Of a DNA stretch of 64,000 bases, positions 34,882 to 43,420 are shown in pieces. Under the pieces are notes generated by a model that saw nothing but the letters and a program-made list of their open reading frames with translations, was not told the origin of the DNA and did no database searches. The stretch lies in NCBI RefSeq assembly GCF_965233615.1, contig NZ_OZ247495.1. One strand, 5' to 3'. Every line of letters begins with the position of its first letter. Positions within the stretch are counted from its first letter, which is position 1. The position numbers were made by a program, and so were the translations under genes. This stretch comes from Pelagibius sp028280305 (GTDB lineage: Bacteria; Pseudomonadota; Alphaproteobacteria; Kiloniellales; Kiloniellaceae).

Positions 34882-35970
34882 CTAGTGGGGCACCGCCCGC
34901 ACGGGCCGCGCCGTCTCCCCGCCGTCCTGACGGTGCGAAACGTCTTCCAAATCAATCTCTTCTTCGACCATGTCCTTGATCACCCGGCGCAGCAGGTTGG
35001 CACCGCGGTCGATGGCGATGCGTACCGGCGGCTGCCGACGCGGTCGCGCCTCACGCTGCTGGACCGCCTCCAGAATTTCCTTGTCTTCATCAAAGGCGAG
35101 GCGGAACTGCGCGTTCATCTGATCGCCGACAGCCTCATCATCCTGGGCGATGTTGCGCAGATGCATCCAATGGTCGATGGTCCGGGTCTCGCTGACCGGG
35201 GTCAGGAAATGCAACGCGAAGAGCCGGACGCCACGGTCGCGCTCGTCCTCTCCGATCTTCAGAGTACTGTCGGCGCTGCCGAAGTCGATCACCGCCACGC
35301 AGGGCGCGTGAAAAAGATAGTAGTGCCAGCGGTCGACGTGGCCCTGGAAATTCCCGAAAGCTTTAAAAAAACCGACCGGCGGCGCGTCGCGGATCCAGCG
35401 CGAGGTGATCACCGTCTTGTCCTCGCGGTAACTCTCGATCGGCACATCCTCGCTCTCGGGATTGCCCAGGGTGGTCGGGTGAACGAAGCTGACATGGGCG
35501 GGGTCGCAGAGATTTTCCGCCACGTTCAAATAGTTGGATTCAATTTCCAGCGCATCGCCGAAGTGCGGCGCCCAGCCCGACTCGTCAAAGGCAGGAAGGT
35601 CGAAGATCAAATCCGGATCGGCAGCTTCTGCCTCGCCCATCCAGACCCACAGGATTCCCCGGCGCTCCGCCAGGGGGTAGCTGCGCACGAAGGCGGCCTT
35701 GGGAACCGTCGTCTGGCCGGGCACGCGGATACACTTGCCAAGGCAGTCAAAAGTAAGGCCGTGATAGCCGCACTCGACGGCATCGCCCTTCAGCTTCCCT
35801 TTGGACAGCGGCAGACGCTTGTGCGGACACTCATCGGCCAGGGCGACAGCCCGTCCGTCCTCGGTGCGATAGATGACGATGGCGTCGTCCATGATGGTGA
35901 GCGGCGTCAGGGCGCGGCCGAAATTCTCGGCCCAACCCGCCACATACCAGGCATTACGTACAAAACTCAT
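34882..35970 (-). CDS. Rieske non-haem iron oxygenase, VanA-like
   Basis: A 362-residue oxygenase alpha subunit. The Rieske [2Fe-2S] ligands are C48-x-H50 and C67-x2-H70 (CPHKRL...CGYHGLTF). The mononuclear iron site is recognised in NVAENLCDPAHVSFVHPTTLG (D-x2-H-x4-H). Length and the short N-terminus (FVRNAWYVAGWAENF) resemble vanillate O-demethylase oxygenase and related demethylating Rieske enzymes. The ATG at 35970 has AAGGAGG upstream; the longer frame to 36048 overlaps the next gene. No ferredoxin-reductase partner is adjacent, so electrons must come from elsewhere. Confidence 0.88.
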   Translation of the reverse strand: MSFVRNAWYVAGWAENFGRALTPLTIMDDAIVIYRTEDGRAVALADECPHKRLPLSKGKLKGDAVECGYHGLTFDCLGKCIRVPGQTTVPKAAFVRSYPLAERRGILWVWMGEAEAADPDLIFDLPAFDESGWAPHFGDALEIESNYLNVAENLCDPAHVSFVHPTTLGNPESEDVPIESYREDKTVITSRWIRDAPPVGFFKAFGNFQGHVDRWHYYLFHAPCVAVIDFGSADSTLKIGEDERDRGVRLFALHFLTPVSETRTIDHWMHLRNIAQDDEAVGDQMNAQFRLAFDEDKEILEAVQQREARPRRQPPVRIAIDRGANLLRRVIKDMVEEEIDLEDVSHRQDGGETARPVRAVPH

Positions 35971-36016
35971 CGTCAACTCCTCCTTCGGGAGCGCGCCTTG
36001 GTCTCCTGGGGAATGA

Positions 36017-36601
36017 TCAGCGCAGGCCGTCTTCCCCCTTAACTTCATCCGTGGTCAGGCCGCCGACCCGCGGCAGGGGGCGGCCGGAATCCGTCACCGC
36101 GATGGCGACCACGATCTCGCCGCGGCGCGGCGCATCCGGCACCCGCACCTCCATGGCATCGAAGTGACTGCGCACATAGGCCGCATCTTTGTGGCCCAGC
36201 GGCACGTCGATGACGGTGCCGAGCCCGCCCATCTTCTTCGACGAGGGGACCAGGGCTGCGCCCTTTTCCACGGCCTGGCGCAACGGCTTGCCCATGCGCG
36301 GGTGCAGGATGGCAGCGGCATGTTCCAACTCCCCGGCTTCGCCGACGATGGCCGCCTTGCCATAACTCTCGATGGCGGAAGGGGCGACACCGAGCGCCGC
36401 AACGGCCTTCTCGCCCAAGATCCGGCCCAGGTCTTCTCCGGCCTGCATCAGCACTTCGAGGTCTTCCTGATAGGTTCCGGCGAAGGGGTTCTCGATCACC
36501 GCCAGTGCTGCGGCCCGGCGGGTCGGCGGTGTAACGGCCTTGCCGATTTCCTTCTCGGTCTCCTCGACGGTCACGACAAACTTGCGAACCTTGATGGTCA
36601 T
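36017..36601 (-). CDS. DUF1185 (amino acid synthesis family) protein, copy 1
   Basis: A 194-residue soluble protein of Pfam family DUF1185, annotated only as amino acid synthesis family. It starts IKVRKFVVTVEETEKEIG and has the conserved core AVIENPFAGTYQEDLEVLMQAGEDLGRILGEKA, SYGKAAIVGEAGELEHAAAILHPRMG, and PSSKKMGGLGTVIDVPLGHKDAAYVRSHFDAMEV. It is a tandem paralogue of the next gene and overlaps its stop by four bases. No catalytic function is established; conserved His, Lys and Glu residues would fit an enzyme acting on an acidic ring-opened compound. Confidence 0.88.
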   Translation of the reverse strand: MTIKVRKFVVTVEETEKEIGKAVTPPTRRAAALAVIENPFAGTYQEDLEVLMQAGEDLGRILGEKAVAALGVAPSAIESYGKAAIVGEAGELEHAAAILHPRMGKPLRQAVEKGAALVPSSKKMGGLGTVIDVPLGHKDAAYVRSHFDAMEVRVPDAPRRGEIVVAIAVTDSGRPLPRVGGLTTDEVKGEDGLR

Positions 36602-37179
36602 CTGAGGCCGTCCTCCCCTTTTACGTCCTCGGCCCGCAGGCCGCCCATGCGGTCATGAATGCGACCGCCAGTGGTCATCACCAGGATCAGCACCAACTCG
36701 TTGGGCCGCGGCCCATCGGGAACCCCGACTTCCAGGGCCGAGAAGTGGCCGCGCACATACGAAGCGTTGATATGGGTGATCGGCACATCGATCCGGGCGC
36801 CAACGTCGCCGACTTTCTTCGAAGACGGGACGATGGCCTTGGCGTCGCCCAGCAGTTCGCGCATGGCATAGCCGCCCGGCACGTGCCAGAGCGCACCATG
36901 TTCCAATTCCCCCGCCGCGCCGACGATGGTCGCCTTGCCGTAGCCGGAGATCGCCGCGGCGTCGCCGCCCAGGGCATCGATCAGACGCTGCGCCATGGCG
37001 AGGCCAAAGGGCTTCAAATCCTCCATGAAGGGCTGCAACTCCTCGACATAACGGCCGGCAAAGGGGTTCTCAATGACAGCCGAAACCGAGCCGACAAGCA
37101 AAGGCTTTGCTGGCGGCGGCCCGCCCTCATGGAGGATTTCTTCCACCGTCGTCTGATACTTGCGCACGTCCACGGACAT
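36598..37179 (-). CDS. DUF1185 (amino acid synthesis family) protein, copy 2
   Basis: A 193-residue paralogue of the adjacent gene, with the same order of motifs: VSAVIENPFAGRYVEELQPFMEDLKPFG, GYGKATIVGAAGELEHGALWHVPGG, and PSSKKVGDVGARIDVPITHINASYVRGHFSALEVGVPDG. Sequence divergence from copy 1 is moderate, so the two are probably subunits of a heteromeric complex or sequential enzymes, not a recent duplication. AAGGAAG lies five bases before the ATG. Function is unknown. Confidence 0.88.
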   Translation of the reverse strand: MSVDVRKYQTTVEEILHEGGPPPAKPLLVGSVSAVIENPFAGRYVEELQPFMEDLKPFGLAMAQRLIDALGGDAAAISGYGKATIVGAAGELEHGALWHVPGGYAMRELLGDAKAIVPSSKKVGDVGARIDVPITHINASYVRGHFSALEVGVPDGPRPNELVLILVMTTGGRIHDRMGGLRAEDVKGEDGLR

Positions 37180-37194
37180 AAAACTTCCTTATTC

Positions 37195-38070
37195 TCAAGC
37201 CGCTTCCAGCAGACCGCTGGAGGCGGCAACCACCTCAACTTCGCCGCGCAGAAAGAGCACTGCCGCTTCGATCAATCTGGCCTCGCGCATTTCCCAGGCC
37301 TTCGAGACGCCCTGGCCCAGCGCCTCCTTCAGCGCCGTTCGGTTCAGATCGCCGACTTCCAGGGTCACCATCTTACCGCTCAGATCGCTTTCCGGGTCGA
37401 TCTCTTCAGCCCGGCAGCGGCAAACAGCGGGATGGTCTGGCAGATCGACCGCATTGGCCAGCAGCGTCGCCGCAACATCGGCCGCGGCCGCGTCCTTAGC
37501 AAAAACCGTCACCGCGTCGGCAATGCCGAGAGAGAAGCTGCGCCCGCCCTGGCCCAGGGTTGCACGGCCGGAAGTCGCGATCCCCCGGACCGGCATCCCG
37601 GCGGAAACCAGAGCCCGTCCATTCAGGCGCGGCACCTCGACCTCCGCCACCAGGCCGCAGGCCAGACTTTCCCCGGGTGCCAGATGCAGGGCGATGTCGC
37701 CGCCGTCGTTCACATAAGCGCGCGACAACGTGGCTGCAGAGGTCATGGCAGCGAGAACATGATCCGCCACCGCCCCGGCGACCGCCGCCATAGGCGTTAC
37801 AAAGGCTGGGCGATGGACAGCCGAGGCCCGCAACATGCGCCGGGCGATGCTTCCCTCCACGGCCGGTAGGCTCTCACGCAGGGGAGATCTCAACAGCGAA
37901 AGCTCACCAACCAACTCCGGCAACACATGCTGGAATGCCTCCGCCGCCGCGGCATAGGCACGACGCACCTCGGTTGCTGCGCCGAAAGCCTCGATGATCA
38001 GATCGATCGGCCCCTCCTGCAGATGCAGGCGGCCATCCGGCAGAAACGCGCTTTGGATCGAAGCGCGCAT
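37195..38070 (-). CDS. UPF0280 family protein
   Basis: A 291-residue protein of family UPF0280, related in fold to the flavin transferase ApbE. Recognisable elements are the N-terminal FLPDGRLHLQEGPIDLIIEAFG, the central PMAAVAGAVADHVLAAM, YVNDGGDIALHL and GIATSGRATLGQGGRSFSLGIADAVTVFA. The start overlaps the stop of the reductase gene (TGATG). The ApbE-like GGD and SG segments suggest a nucleotide or flavin-related function, perhaps in maturation of the reductase next to it, but this is inference. Confidence 0.88.
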   Translation of the reverse strand: MRASIQSAFLPDGRLHLQEGPIDLIIEAFGAATEVRRAYAAAAEAFQHVLPELVGELSLLRSPLRESLPAVEGSIARRMLRASAVHRPAFVTPMAAVAGAVADHVLAAMTSAATLSRAYVNDGGDIALHLAPGESLACGLVAEVEVPRLNGRALVSAGMPVRGIATSGRATLGQGGRSFSLGIADAVTVFAKDAAAADVAATLLANAVDLPDHPAVCRCRAEEIDPESDLSGKMVTLEVGDLNRTALKEALGQGVSKAWEMREARLIEAAVLFLRGEVEVVAASSGLLEAA

Positions 38071-39608
38071 CAGCGGTTTTCTCCGACGCGGCCGGGCTGC
38101 AGCGGCCCGGGATTCAAAGGCCAGGGATTCTCAGCCTTCTGCTCAGTCATCTGGATACGTCCACCGCCCCCGTTCTGCGCTAACACGCTCTCCAGGGGTT
38201 GCACGAAATCCATATGCCCGCCCAGTTCGGCGTAGGTTTCGTAGGGCATGGTGAACTCGATGGGGCCGACGATGGCGGGTGTCGGCACGTAGCCAAAGGC
38301 ATTGTCCGGCATGGCGAGCGCGTCGACCATGATGGTGATCCCGCCGCCGGGCCAGACGTAGACCGGCGCGCCGCCGGCGGTCACCCGGGTCAGGGAGTCC
38401 TTCACCGAGCGGGTGAGACGCACCGGGTTCTCGGTCGCCCCGGCCCTAAGGCTGCCCCCGGCGCCGGCCATGAAGAGCACGGATGACAGGGCCGGCTCGC
38501 AGTTCTCGCCGATGCGGTCGACGACGACCTGGATCGGCGAGGGCATTTCCGCCTCGCGCGGTTTCAGGTCCTCGTCGAGTTCGAACCAGGCGGCATGCTC
38601 GCCGGTGGTGCTGACCATCAACAGGCGCAGGCCAGGCCAGGCCGTCTTGGGGTCGATCCGTTCGATGATCGACAGGGGATCGCTGATGTCCGTACCGCCC
38701 CAGCCGGTACCCGGCTCGGCAACCTGGAAATAGCGGCCCGGGGTCGAGCGCCGTCCGCCGACGCGGATGCCACTGGCCGGCATGTCGAGAAACTTGCCGG
38801 CCTGATGTTCGGTCAGGACGCCGGTGATGTGGTCGTCCACCACGATCACCTCGTCCGCATGGCCAAGCCACTGCTGCGCAAAGATACCGATGGTGGCCGA
38901 ACCGCAGCCGACGCGCATGCGCTCTTCCGTCACGCCGTTGATGACCGGCGCCTTGCCCGCCTGCACTTCCAGCTTTGCGCCGCCGTCGATCTCCAGCTCC
39001 ACCGCCTGCTTGTTGCAGAGCGACAGCAGCGCCTGGCAGGTGACGTTGCCTTCCTTCTTGCTGCCACCGGTCAGGTGGCGCACGCCGCCGAGGGCCAGCA
39101 TCTGAGAGCCGTACTCCGCCGTGGTCACATGACCGACCTGCTCGCCCTTGCAGCGCACCGCCGCCTGTTCTGGGCCCAGGTGACGGTCGGTATCGATCTT
39201 CACCTTGACGCCGCAGTAGCTGAAGATGCCCTCGGTCACCACGGTGACCATGTCGACGCCTTCGGCCTTGGAGGAGACGATAAAAGGCGCGGGCTTGTAA
39301 TCCGGATAGGTGGTGCCGGCGCCGATACCGGTGACAAAGGCCTCGCCCCCCGACACCAGGCTGCCGTCCCATTCCGCCCCCGCCGCCGGGTTGGCCAGGA
39401 AAGGCACCATCTCTTCGTCGCGCTCGGCAGCCTGGCGCGCCAGTATGATTGGGTCCATGCGTACCAGGGCGTTATCGAGATTGCCGTAGCGGCCGCAGGC
39501 ACCGGTTTTGTCCGGCCTGATGCGGCAGAGCACCGGGCAGGCGTCGCAGACCACGATGTCGTCGCGGTCACTGCGCCTTGTTCCCGTCGTGGTTTCGGCG
39601 TCGCTCAT
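38070..39608 (-). CDS. hnr: 6-hydroxynicotinate reductase-like iron-sulfur protein
   Basis: A 512-residue protein resembling proteins annotated as 6-hydroxynicotinate reductase. An N-terminal cysteine cluster C21-x2-C24-x3-C28-x9-C38 (VVCDACPVLCRI...GACGRYGN) would hold an FeS cluster. Other marked segments are KIDTDRHLGPEQAAVRCKGEQVGHVTTAEYGS and VIVVDDHITGVLTEHQAG. The enzyme would reduce the hydroxylated ring to a tetrahydro-oxo form using low-potential electrons. I start it at the ATG at 39608; the longer frame is Arg-rich and overlaps the next gene. The exact ring substrate remains unproven. Confidence 0.8.
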   Translation of the reverse strand: MSDAETTTGTRRSDRDDIVVCDACPVLCRIRPDKTGACGRYGNLDNALVRMDPIILARQAAERDEEMVPFLANPAAGAEWDGSLVSGGEAFVTGIGAGTTYPDYKPAPFIVSSKAEGVDMVTVVTEGIFSYCGVKVKIDTDRHLGPEQAAVRCKGEQVGHVTTAEYGSQMLALGGVRHLTGGSKKEGNVTCQALLSLCNKQAVELEIDGGAKLEVQAGKAPVINGVTEERMRVGCGSATIGIFAQQWLGHADEVIVVDDHITGVLTEHQAGKFLDMPASGIRVGGRRSTPGRYFQVAEPGTGWGGTDISDPLSIIERIDPKTAWPGLRLLMVSTTGEHAAWFELDEDLKPREAEMPSPIQVVVDRIGENCEPALSSVLFMAGAGGSLRAGATENPVRLTRSVKDSLTRVTAGGAPVYVWPGGGITIMVDALAMPDNAFGYVPTPAIVGPIEFTMPYETYAELGGHMDFVQPLESVLAQNGGGGRIQMTEQKAENPWPLNPGPLQPGRVGENR

Positions 39609-39618
39609 GACAGCTCTC

Positions 39619-42366
39619 TCATTGGAATCCGGCCTCGCGCAACGCCGCGCGCACCCGGTCCGGTGTCGCCGGGGTCTCGCGCAGCCGCACGCCGGTTGCC
39701 TGGTGGACGCCGCCGAAAATCGCCGGCGCCGTGGCAATGAGGGAATGCTCACCGACGCCCTTGGCGCCGAAGGGGCCCAGCGGTTCCGGATCCTCGATCA
39801 GAATCGAGGTGATCTCCGGCATGTCCCCAAAGGTTGGGATCAGATAGTCGTGCAGGTTCTCGGTGCGGCCCGGCAGGTACTCCTCCATGAGCGCCAAACC
39901 CAGGCCCTGGGCGATCCCGCCGTGAATCTGGCCCTCGACCAGGGTCGGGTTAATCGCCTTGCCGACATCATGGGCGGCGACCATGCGCAGGACCTTGATG
40001 GTGCCCAGTTCGACATCGACTTCGACCTCGGCCATCTGGGCGGCGAAGCCGTAGGTCGCATAGGGATCGCCCTGGCCATCTTCGTCGAGCGGCGCCGTCG
40101 GCGGATCGAAGGTGCCGGTTCCGCGGATCACATCGCCGTTCTCACCCTGCGGCAGTTCGGCAAGCGCGATACTGCGGACATCGACATGGTCGTGCACCAG
40201 AATGCGGTCGCCTTTCAATTCCAGCCGCGCGTCCTCCCCGGCATTGGCGAGGCGCAGGATCTGCTGGCGCAGATCGGCCCCGGCACGCTCCGAGGCCTTG
40301 CCGGAGATAAAGGTCTGGCGCGAGGCAGAGGTCTTGCCGGCATCGGCGGTCAAGGCCGTGTCACCCATGACCACCGTGATCTCTCCGGCGGGCAGACCCG
40401 CGGCATCGGCGGCGATCTGGGCCATCACCGTGTTGCTGCCCTGGCCGATATCGACGGCCCCGTTGTAGAGCGTCACCTTGCCCTGCCGGTCGATCCCCAG
40501 GGAAATGGTCGAGGGATTGGACATCGAGGTGTTACCGCAGCCGTACCAGATACAGCCGATGCCGACGCCGCGGCGCAGCCGGCTGCCATCCGCGTTGAAG
40601 TCATCCGCCGCCCCGCGCCAGGCCTGCCAATACGGGCGCAGGGCGTCGATGCATTGGTCGAGACCGACCGAGGCCTGCAGCACCTGGCCGGTTGCCGTCG
40701 CCTGTCCCGCGCGGATGGCATTGAGATAGCGGAACTCCAGCAGATCCATGCCGATCTGCCCGGCCAAGTCATCCATCAGGCCTTCGTTGGCGAGCGCCGA
40801 TTGCGGCACGCCGAAACCGCGAAAGGCCCCGGACGGCGGTGCGTTGGAGTAGCGCGCTTCTGAGTCCGCCAGCAGGTGCGGCAGGAAGTAAGGCCCGCTG
40901 CAATGCACTGGCACCCGGTCGGAAACCGTCGGTCCCCAGGAGGCATAGGCGCCGGTGTCGAAGACGCCGTGGAACTTCAGCGCCGTCAGCTTGCCGTCGC
41001 GGCCGCAGCCCAGTTTTGCGGCAATACGTGAAGGATGACGCTTGGTCGAGGACATCATCGACTCCGGGCGGCTGTATTCGCCGCGCACCGGCCGGTCGAG
41101 CAGCCAGGCGGCCAGACCGACCAGCGGCTGGATCGAGATATCCAGTTTGCCGCCGAAGCCGCCGCCGCAGGCGGAGGGCACGATCCGCACCTGCTCCTTT
41201 TCCAGGCCGAGAACCAGGGCCGTCTCGTCGCGGTCCATGTAGGGCGCCTGGGTGGACACCCAGACCTCCAGCTGATCGCCCCGGCGCAGGGCATAGCCGG
41301 CTTCCGGCTCGATGTAGGCGTGTTCGATGAAGGGCGTGGCGAAGCTGCCCTCCACGACCACTTCGGCCGTAGCGAGGGCTGCGTCGGCATCGCCCTTTTT
41401 CACATGGCCACGGGCCAGAACATTGTCCTTGTGCTGCGAATGGACCTGACGGCCTTCCGCGACGTCGCGCCAGCAGTCATCCAGAGGCGCCTCAACCTGC
41501 CAGGTGATCGGCAGGCCGTCTTCCGCAATTGACCAGAGAGCGTTGCGCTCGCCGACCAAGGCCAGAACCGCCTCGCCCCGGTATCGCACGACGCCATCCG
41601 CCAGCACCGGCTGATCCTTCAAGGTCGGATAGACTCCGAAGGCGTTGCCGGGTACATCGGCGGCGGTCAGAACGGCCGTCAAACCGGGGGTATCGTTCAC
41701 AAGACCTGCGATGTCGCCGAGCGAGAAGGTTGCCCTGGCATGAGGCGAGCGGATGACCCGCAGCCAGAGCGCATCCTCCGGTGCCTTGTCGGCACCATAG
41801 AGTTCGCCGCCGCCGACCTTGGCCGCACCGTCGGTCTTCACCATGCGCGCGCCGACCGCATCACCGACCGGCGGGGCGACGGCTTTATTTGAAGCGGCAA
41901 GAGAACAAACCGCCTCGACGATCTTCTGATAACCAGTACAGCGGCAAAGAACGCCGCCCAGGGCATCCTGTACCTGTTGCTTGTTCGGCTGCGGTGTCGC
42001 CTGCAGCAGTGAAGCCGCCGCCATCAACATGCCGGGCGTACAGATACCGCACTGTGCCGCGCCATGATCGAGGAAGACTTGCTGCAGTTCGGCCATGACC
42101 GGCAGATCCGAAAGCCCTTCGACCGTGGTCACCGCTTTGCCGGAAGCCTGACCGCAGGGCATCAGGCAGGCACAGAGCTGTTCGCCATCCACAAGAACCG
42201 TGCAGGCGCCACAGTCGCCGGCGTTGCAGCCCACCTTGGTCCCGGTCAGGCCCAGACGGTCGCGCAGAGCCTCACTGAGGCGCGCGCGCGGATCGACCTC
42301 CAGGCGGACCGCCTGCCCGTTCACAGAGAATGCGACCGTCGCCGCCGTGATCTCGCCGTCCCTCAT
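39619..42366 (-). CDS. Molybdenum hydroxylase, fused [2Fe-2S] and molybdopterin subunits
   Basis: A 915-residue xanthine-oxidase-family protein. Residues about 1-155 are the small subunit, with cysteines C47, C52, C55 and C65/C67 for the plant-type cluster and C106, C109, C141 and C143 for the second. The rest is the catalytic subunit, with the pterin-binding GGGFGGKL, the PPSGAFRGFGVPQ loop, and the catalytic glutamate in GAKGVGEHSLI. Such enzymes hydroxylate N-heteroaromatic rings next to nitrogen. Context with the reductase and enamidase points to a nicotinate or related pyridine. Fusion of these two subunits is less usual than separate genes. Confidence 0.9.
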   Translation of the reverse strand: MRDGEITAATVAFSVNGQAVRLEVDPRARLSEALRDRLGLTGTKVGCNAGDCGACTVLVDGEQLCACLMPCGQASGKAVTTVEGLSDLPVMAELQQVFLDHGAAQCGICTPGMLMAAASLLQATPQPNKQQVQDALGGVLCRCTGYQKIVEAVCSLAASNKAVAPPVGDAVGARMVKTDGAAKVGGGELYGADKAPEDALWLRVIRSPHARATFSLGDIAGLVNDTPGLTAVLTAADVPGNAFGVYPTLKDQPVLADGVVRYRGEAVLALVGERNALWSIAEDGLPITWQVEAPLDDCWRDVAEGRQVHSQHKDNVLARGHVKKGDADAALATAEVVVEGSFATPFIEHAYIEPEAGYALRRGDQLEVWVSTQAPYMDRDETALVLGLEKEQVRIVPSACGGGFGGKLDISIQPLVGLAAWLLDRPVRGEYSRPESMMSSTKRHPSRIAAKLGCGRDGKLTALKFHGVFDTGAYASWGPTVSDRVPVHCSGPYFLPHLLADSEARYSNAPPSGAFRGFGVPQSALANEGLMDDLAGQIGMDLLEFRYLNAIRAGQATATGQVLQASVGLDQCIDALRPYWQAWRGAADDFNADGSRLRRGVGIGCIWYGCGNTSMSNPSTISLGIDRQGKVTLYNGAVDIGQGSNTVMAQIAADAAGLPAGEITVVMGDTALTADAGKTSASRQTFISGKASERAGADLRQQILRLANAGEDARLELKGDRILVHDHVDVRSIALAELPQGENGDVIRGTGTFDPPTAPLDEDGQGDPYATYGFAAQMAEVEVDVELGTIKVLRMVAAHDVGKAINPTLVEGQIHGGIAQGLGLALMEEYLPGRTENLHDYLIPTFGDMPEITSILIEDPEPLGPFGAKGVGEHSLIATAPAIFGGVHQATGVRLRETPATPDRVRAALREAGFQ

Positions 42367-43220
42367 GGCGCACCGCCTGGCGACGTTCCGGCAAGGCGTT
42401 CCAGGCTGCGCCGCAGGAGCTGCGCCGCCGCCTCCATCCGGTATTCGGCGCTGCCGCGCACATCGTCGATGGGCGACAAGGGTTGCAGGTGCACAGCATC
42501 CACCAAACCGGGCAGCGCATTGTCGAGCGGCTTGCCAAGCAAGGCCTGCTCCAAAGCCGGCAGGCGCTGCGCCTGCGCCGCGCAGGAACCGACGGCGAGC
42601 CGCACCGCGGTGATCCGACCGTCGGCGTCGCGCTCCAGCAGGCTCGCGACCATAACGATGGAAATCACCAGATACTTCCGGGCGCCGAGCTTCACGAAGT
42701 CGCTGCAGACCTCGCCCGCCGGCTTTGGAAGATAGATGGCCGTCACCAGTTCATCAGGCCGCCGCGCGGTCCGGCGATTGCCGAGAACGAAGTCAGCCAG
42801 GGGCAGACGCCGGCTGCCACCCTGCGATTGCAGTTCGACCTCCGCCGCCAGGGTCAGCAAGGGCGGCACGCCATCCGCGGCGGGCGAAGCATTGCAAAGA
42901 TTGCCGCAGAGCGTGCCGGCGTTCTGGATCTGCACGCCGCCCACTTCCCGCGCCGCCAGTTTCAGCCCGTCGAACATCGGCGGCAGCGATGCGGCGATCA
43001 CCTCGCTCCAGGTCGTCAGCGCGCCGATGCGGTAACTGTCGCCAAGCTCGGCAATGCCGCGCAGATCATCGAGGGCCGTGATATCGAGGACCGCCTCGTC
43101 CGGGGCACGGCCCACCCGGGCGGGATAAAAATCGGTGCCACCGGCCAGCACGGTGTAGCCGCCGTCCGCCAAGGCGCCGACCGCTTCTTCAAGCCGCTGC
43201 GGGCGAAGGTAACACCCCAC
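42363..43220 (-). CDS. Molybdenum hydroxylase FAD-binding subunit
   Basis: A 285-residue CoxM/NdhF-type medium subunit. FAD-binding motifs are VLAGGTDFYPARVG near residue 22-35 and QIQNAGTLCGNLCNASPAADGVPPLLTL (the NAGTxxGN/SPA.D pattern). I place the start at the GTG at 43220, with GGGGAG eight bases upstream and the typical YLRPQRLEEAVGAL beginning. The frame extends to an ATG at 43271, but that lies between the likely -35 and -10 elements. It is the first gene of the operon and passes electrons from the molybdenum subunit to an acceptor. It overlaps the next gene by four bases. Confidence 0.88.
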   Translation of the reverse strand: MGCYLRPQRLEEAVGALADGGYTVLAGGTDFYPARVGRAPDEAVLDITALDDLRGIAELGDSYRIGALTTWSEVIAASLPPMFDGLKLAAREVGGVQIQNAGTLCGNLCNASPAADGVPPLLTLAAEVELQSQGGSRRLPLADFVLGNRRTARRPDELVTAIYLPKPAGEVCSDFVKLGARKYLVISIVMVASLLERDADGRITAVRLAVGSCAAQAQRLPALEQALLGKPLDNALPGLVDAVHLQPLSPIDDVRGSAEYRMEAAAQLLRRSLERLAGTSPGGAP

Positions 43221-43259
43221 CTGCCGAACTCCCCGATCCCAGAACGCTTTTTTTTGTTT

Positions 43260-43287
43260 AGTATGCAACATAAAATTTCACTGTCAA
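43260..43287 (-). promoter_or_regulatory. Promoter of the N-heterocycle catabolic operon
   Basis: On the minus strand a perfect -35 TTGACA (43282-43287) is followed 16 bases later by CATACT (43260-43265, 4 of 6 matches to TATAAT). Transcription would start near 43253 and lead into the GTG at 43220, which has its own ribosome site. Confidence 0.6.
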
Positions 43288-43342
43288 GAAAGCCCGAATC
43301 ACTTGTGCAAACACGATCGGTTTTACGCGATCTGAAAATTAC

Positions 43343-43354
43343 TTTGTACACAAA
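43343..43354. promoter_or_regulatory. TTGT-N2-ACAA operator candidate
   Basis: TTTGT-AC-ACAAA is a perfect five-base inverted repeat about 56 bases upstream of the -35 element. Its form matches TTGT-N2-ACAA sites bound by some VanR/GntR-type regulators. No GntR gene lies in the window, so the binder is unknown. Confidence 0.35.
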
Positions 43355-43420
43355 ATAGAAAATAACCTCCCTGTAGCTGCGGCTGCGCTAAGCCTGAACA
43401 CAGCGTCGCGGAATTTTCTT

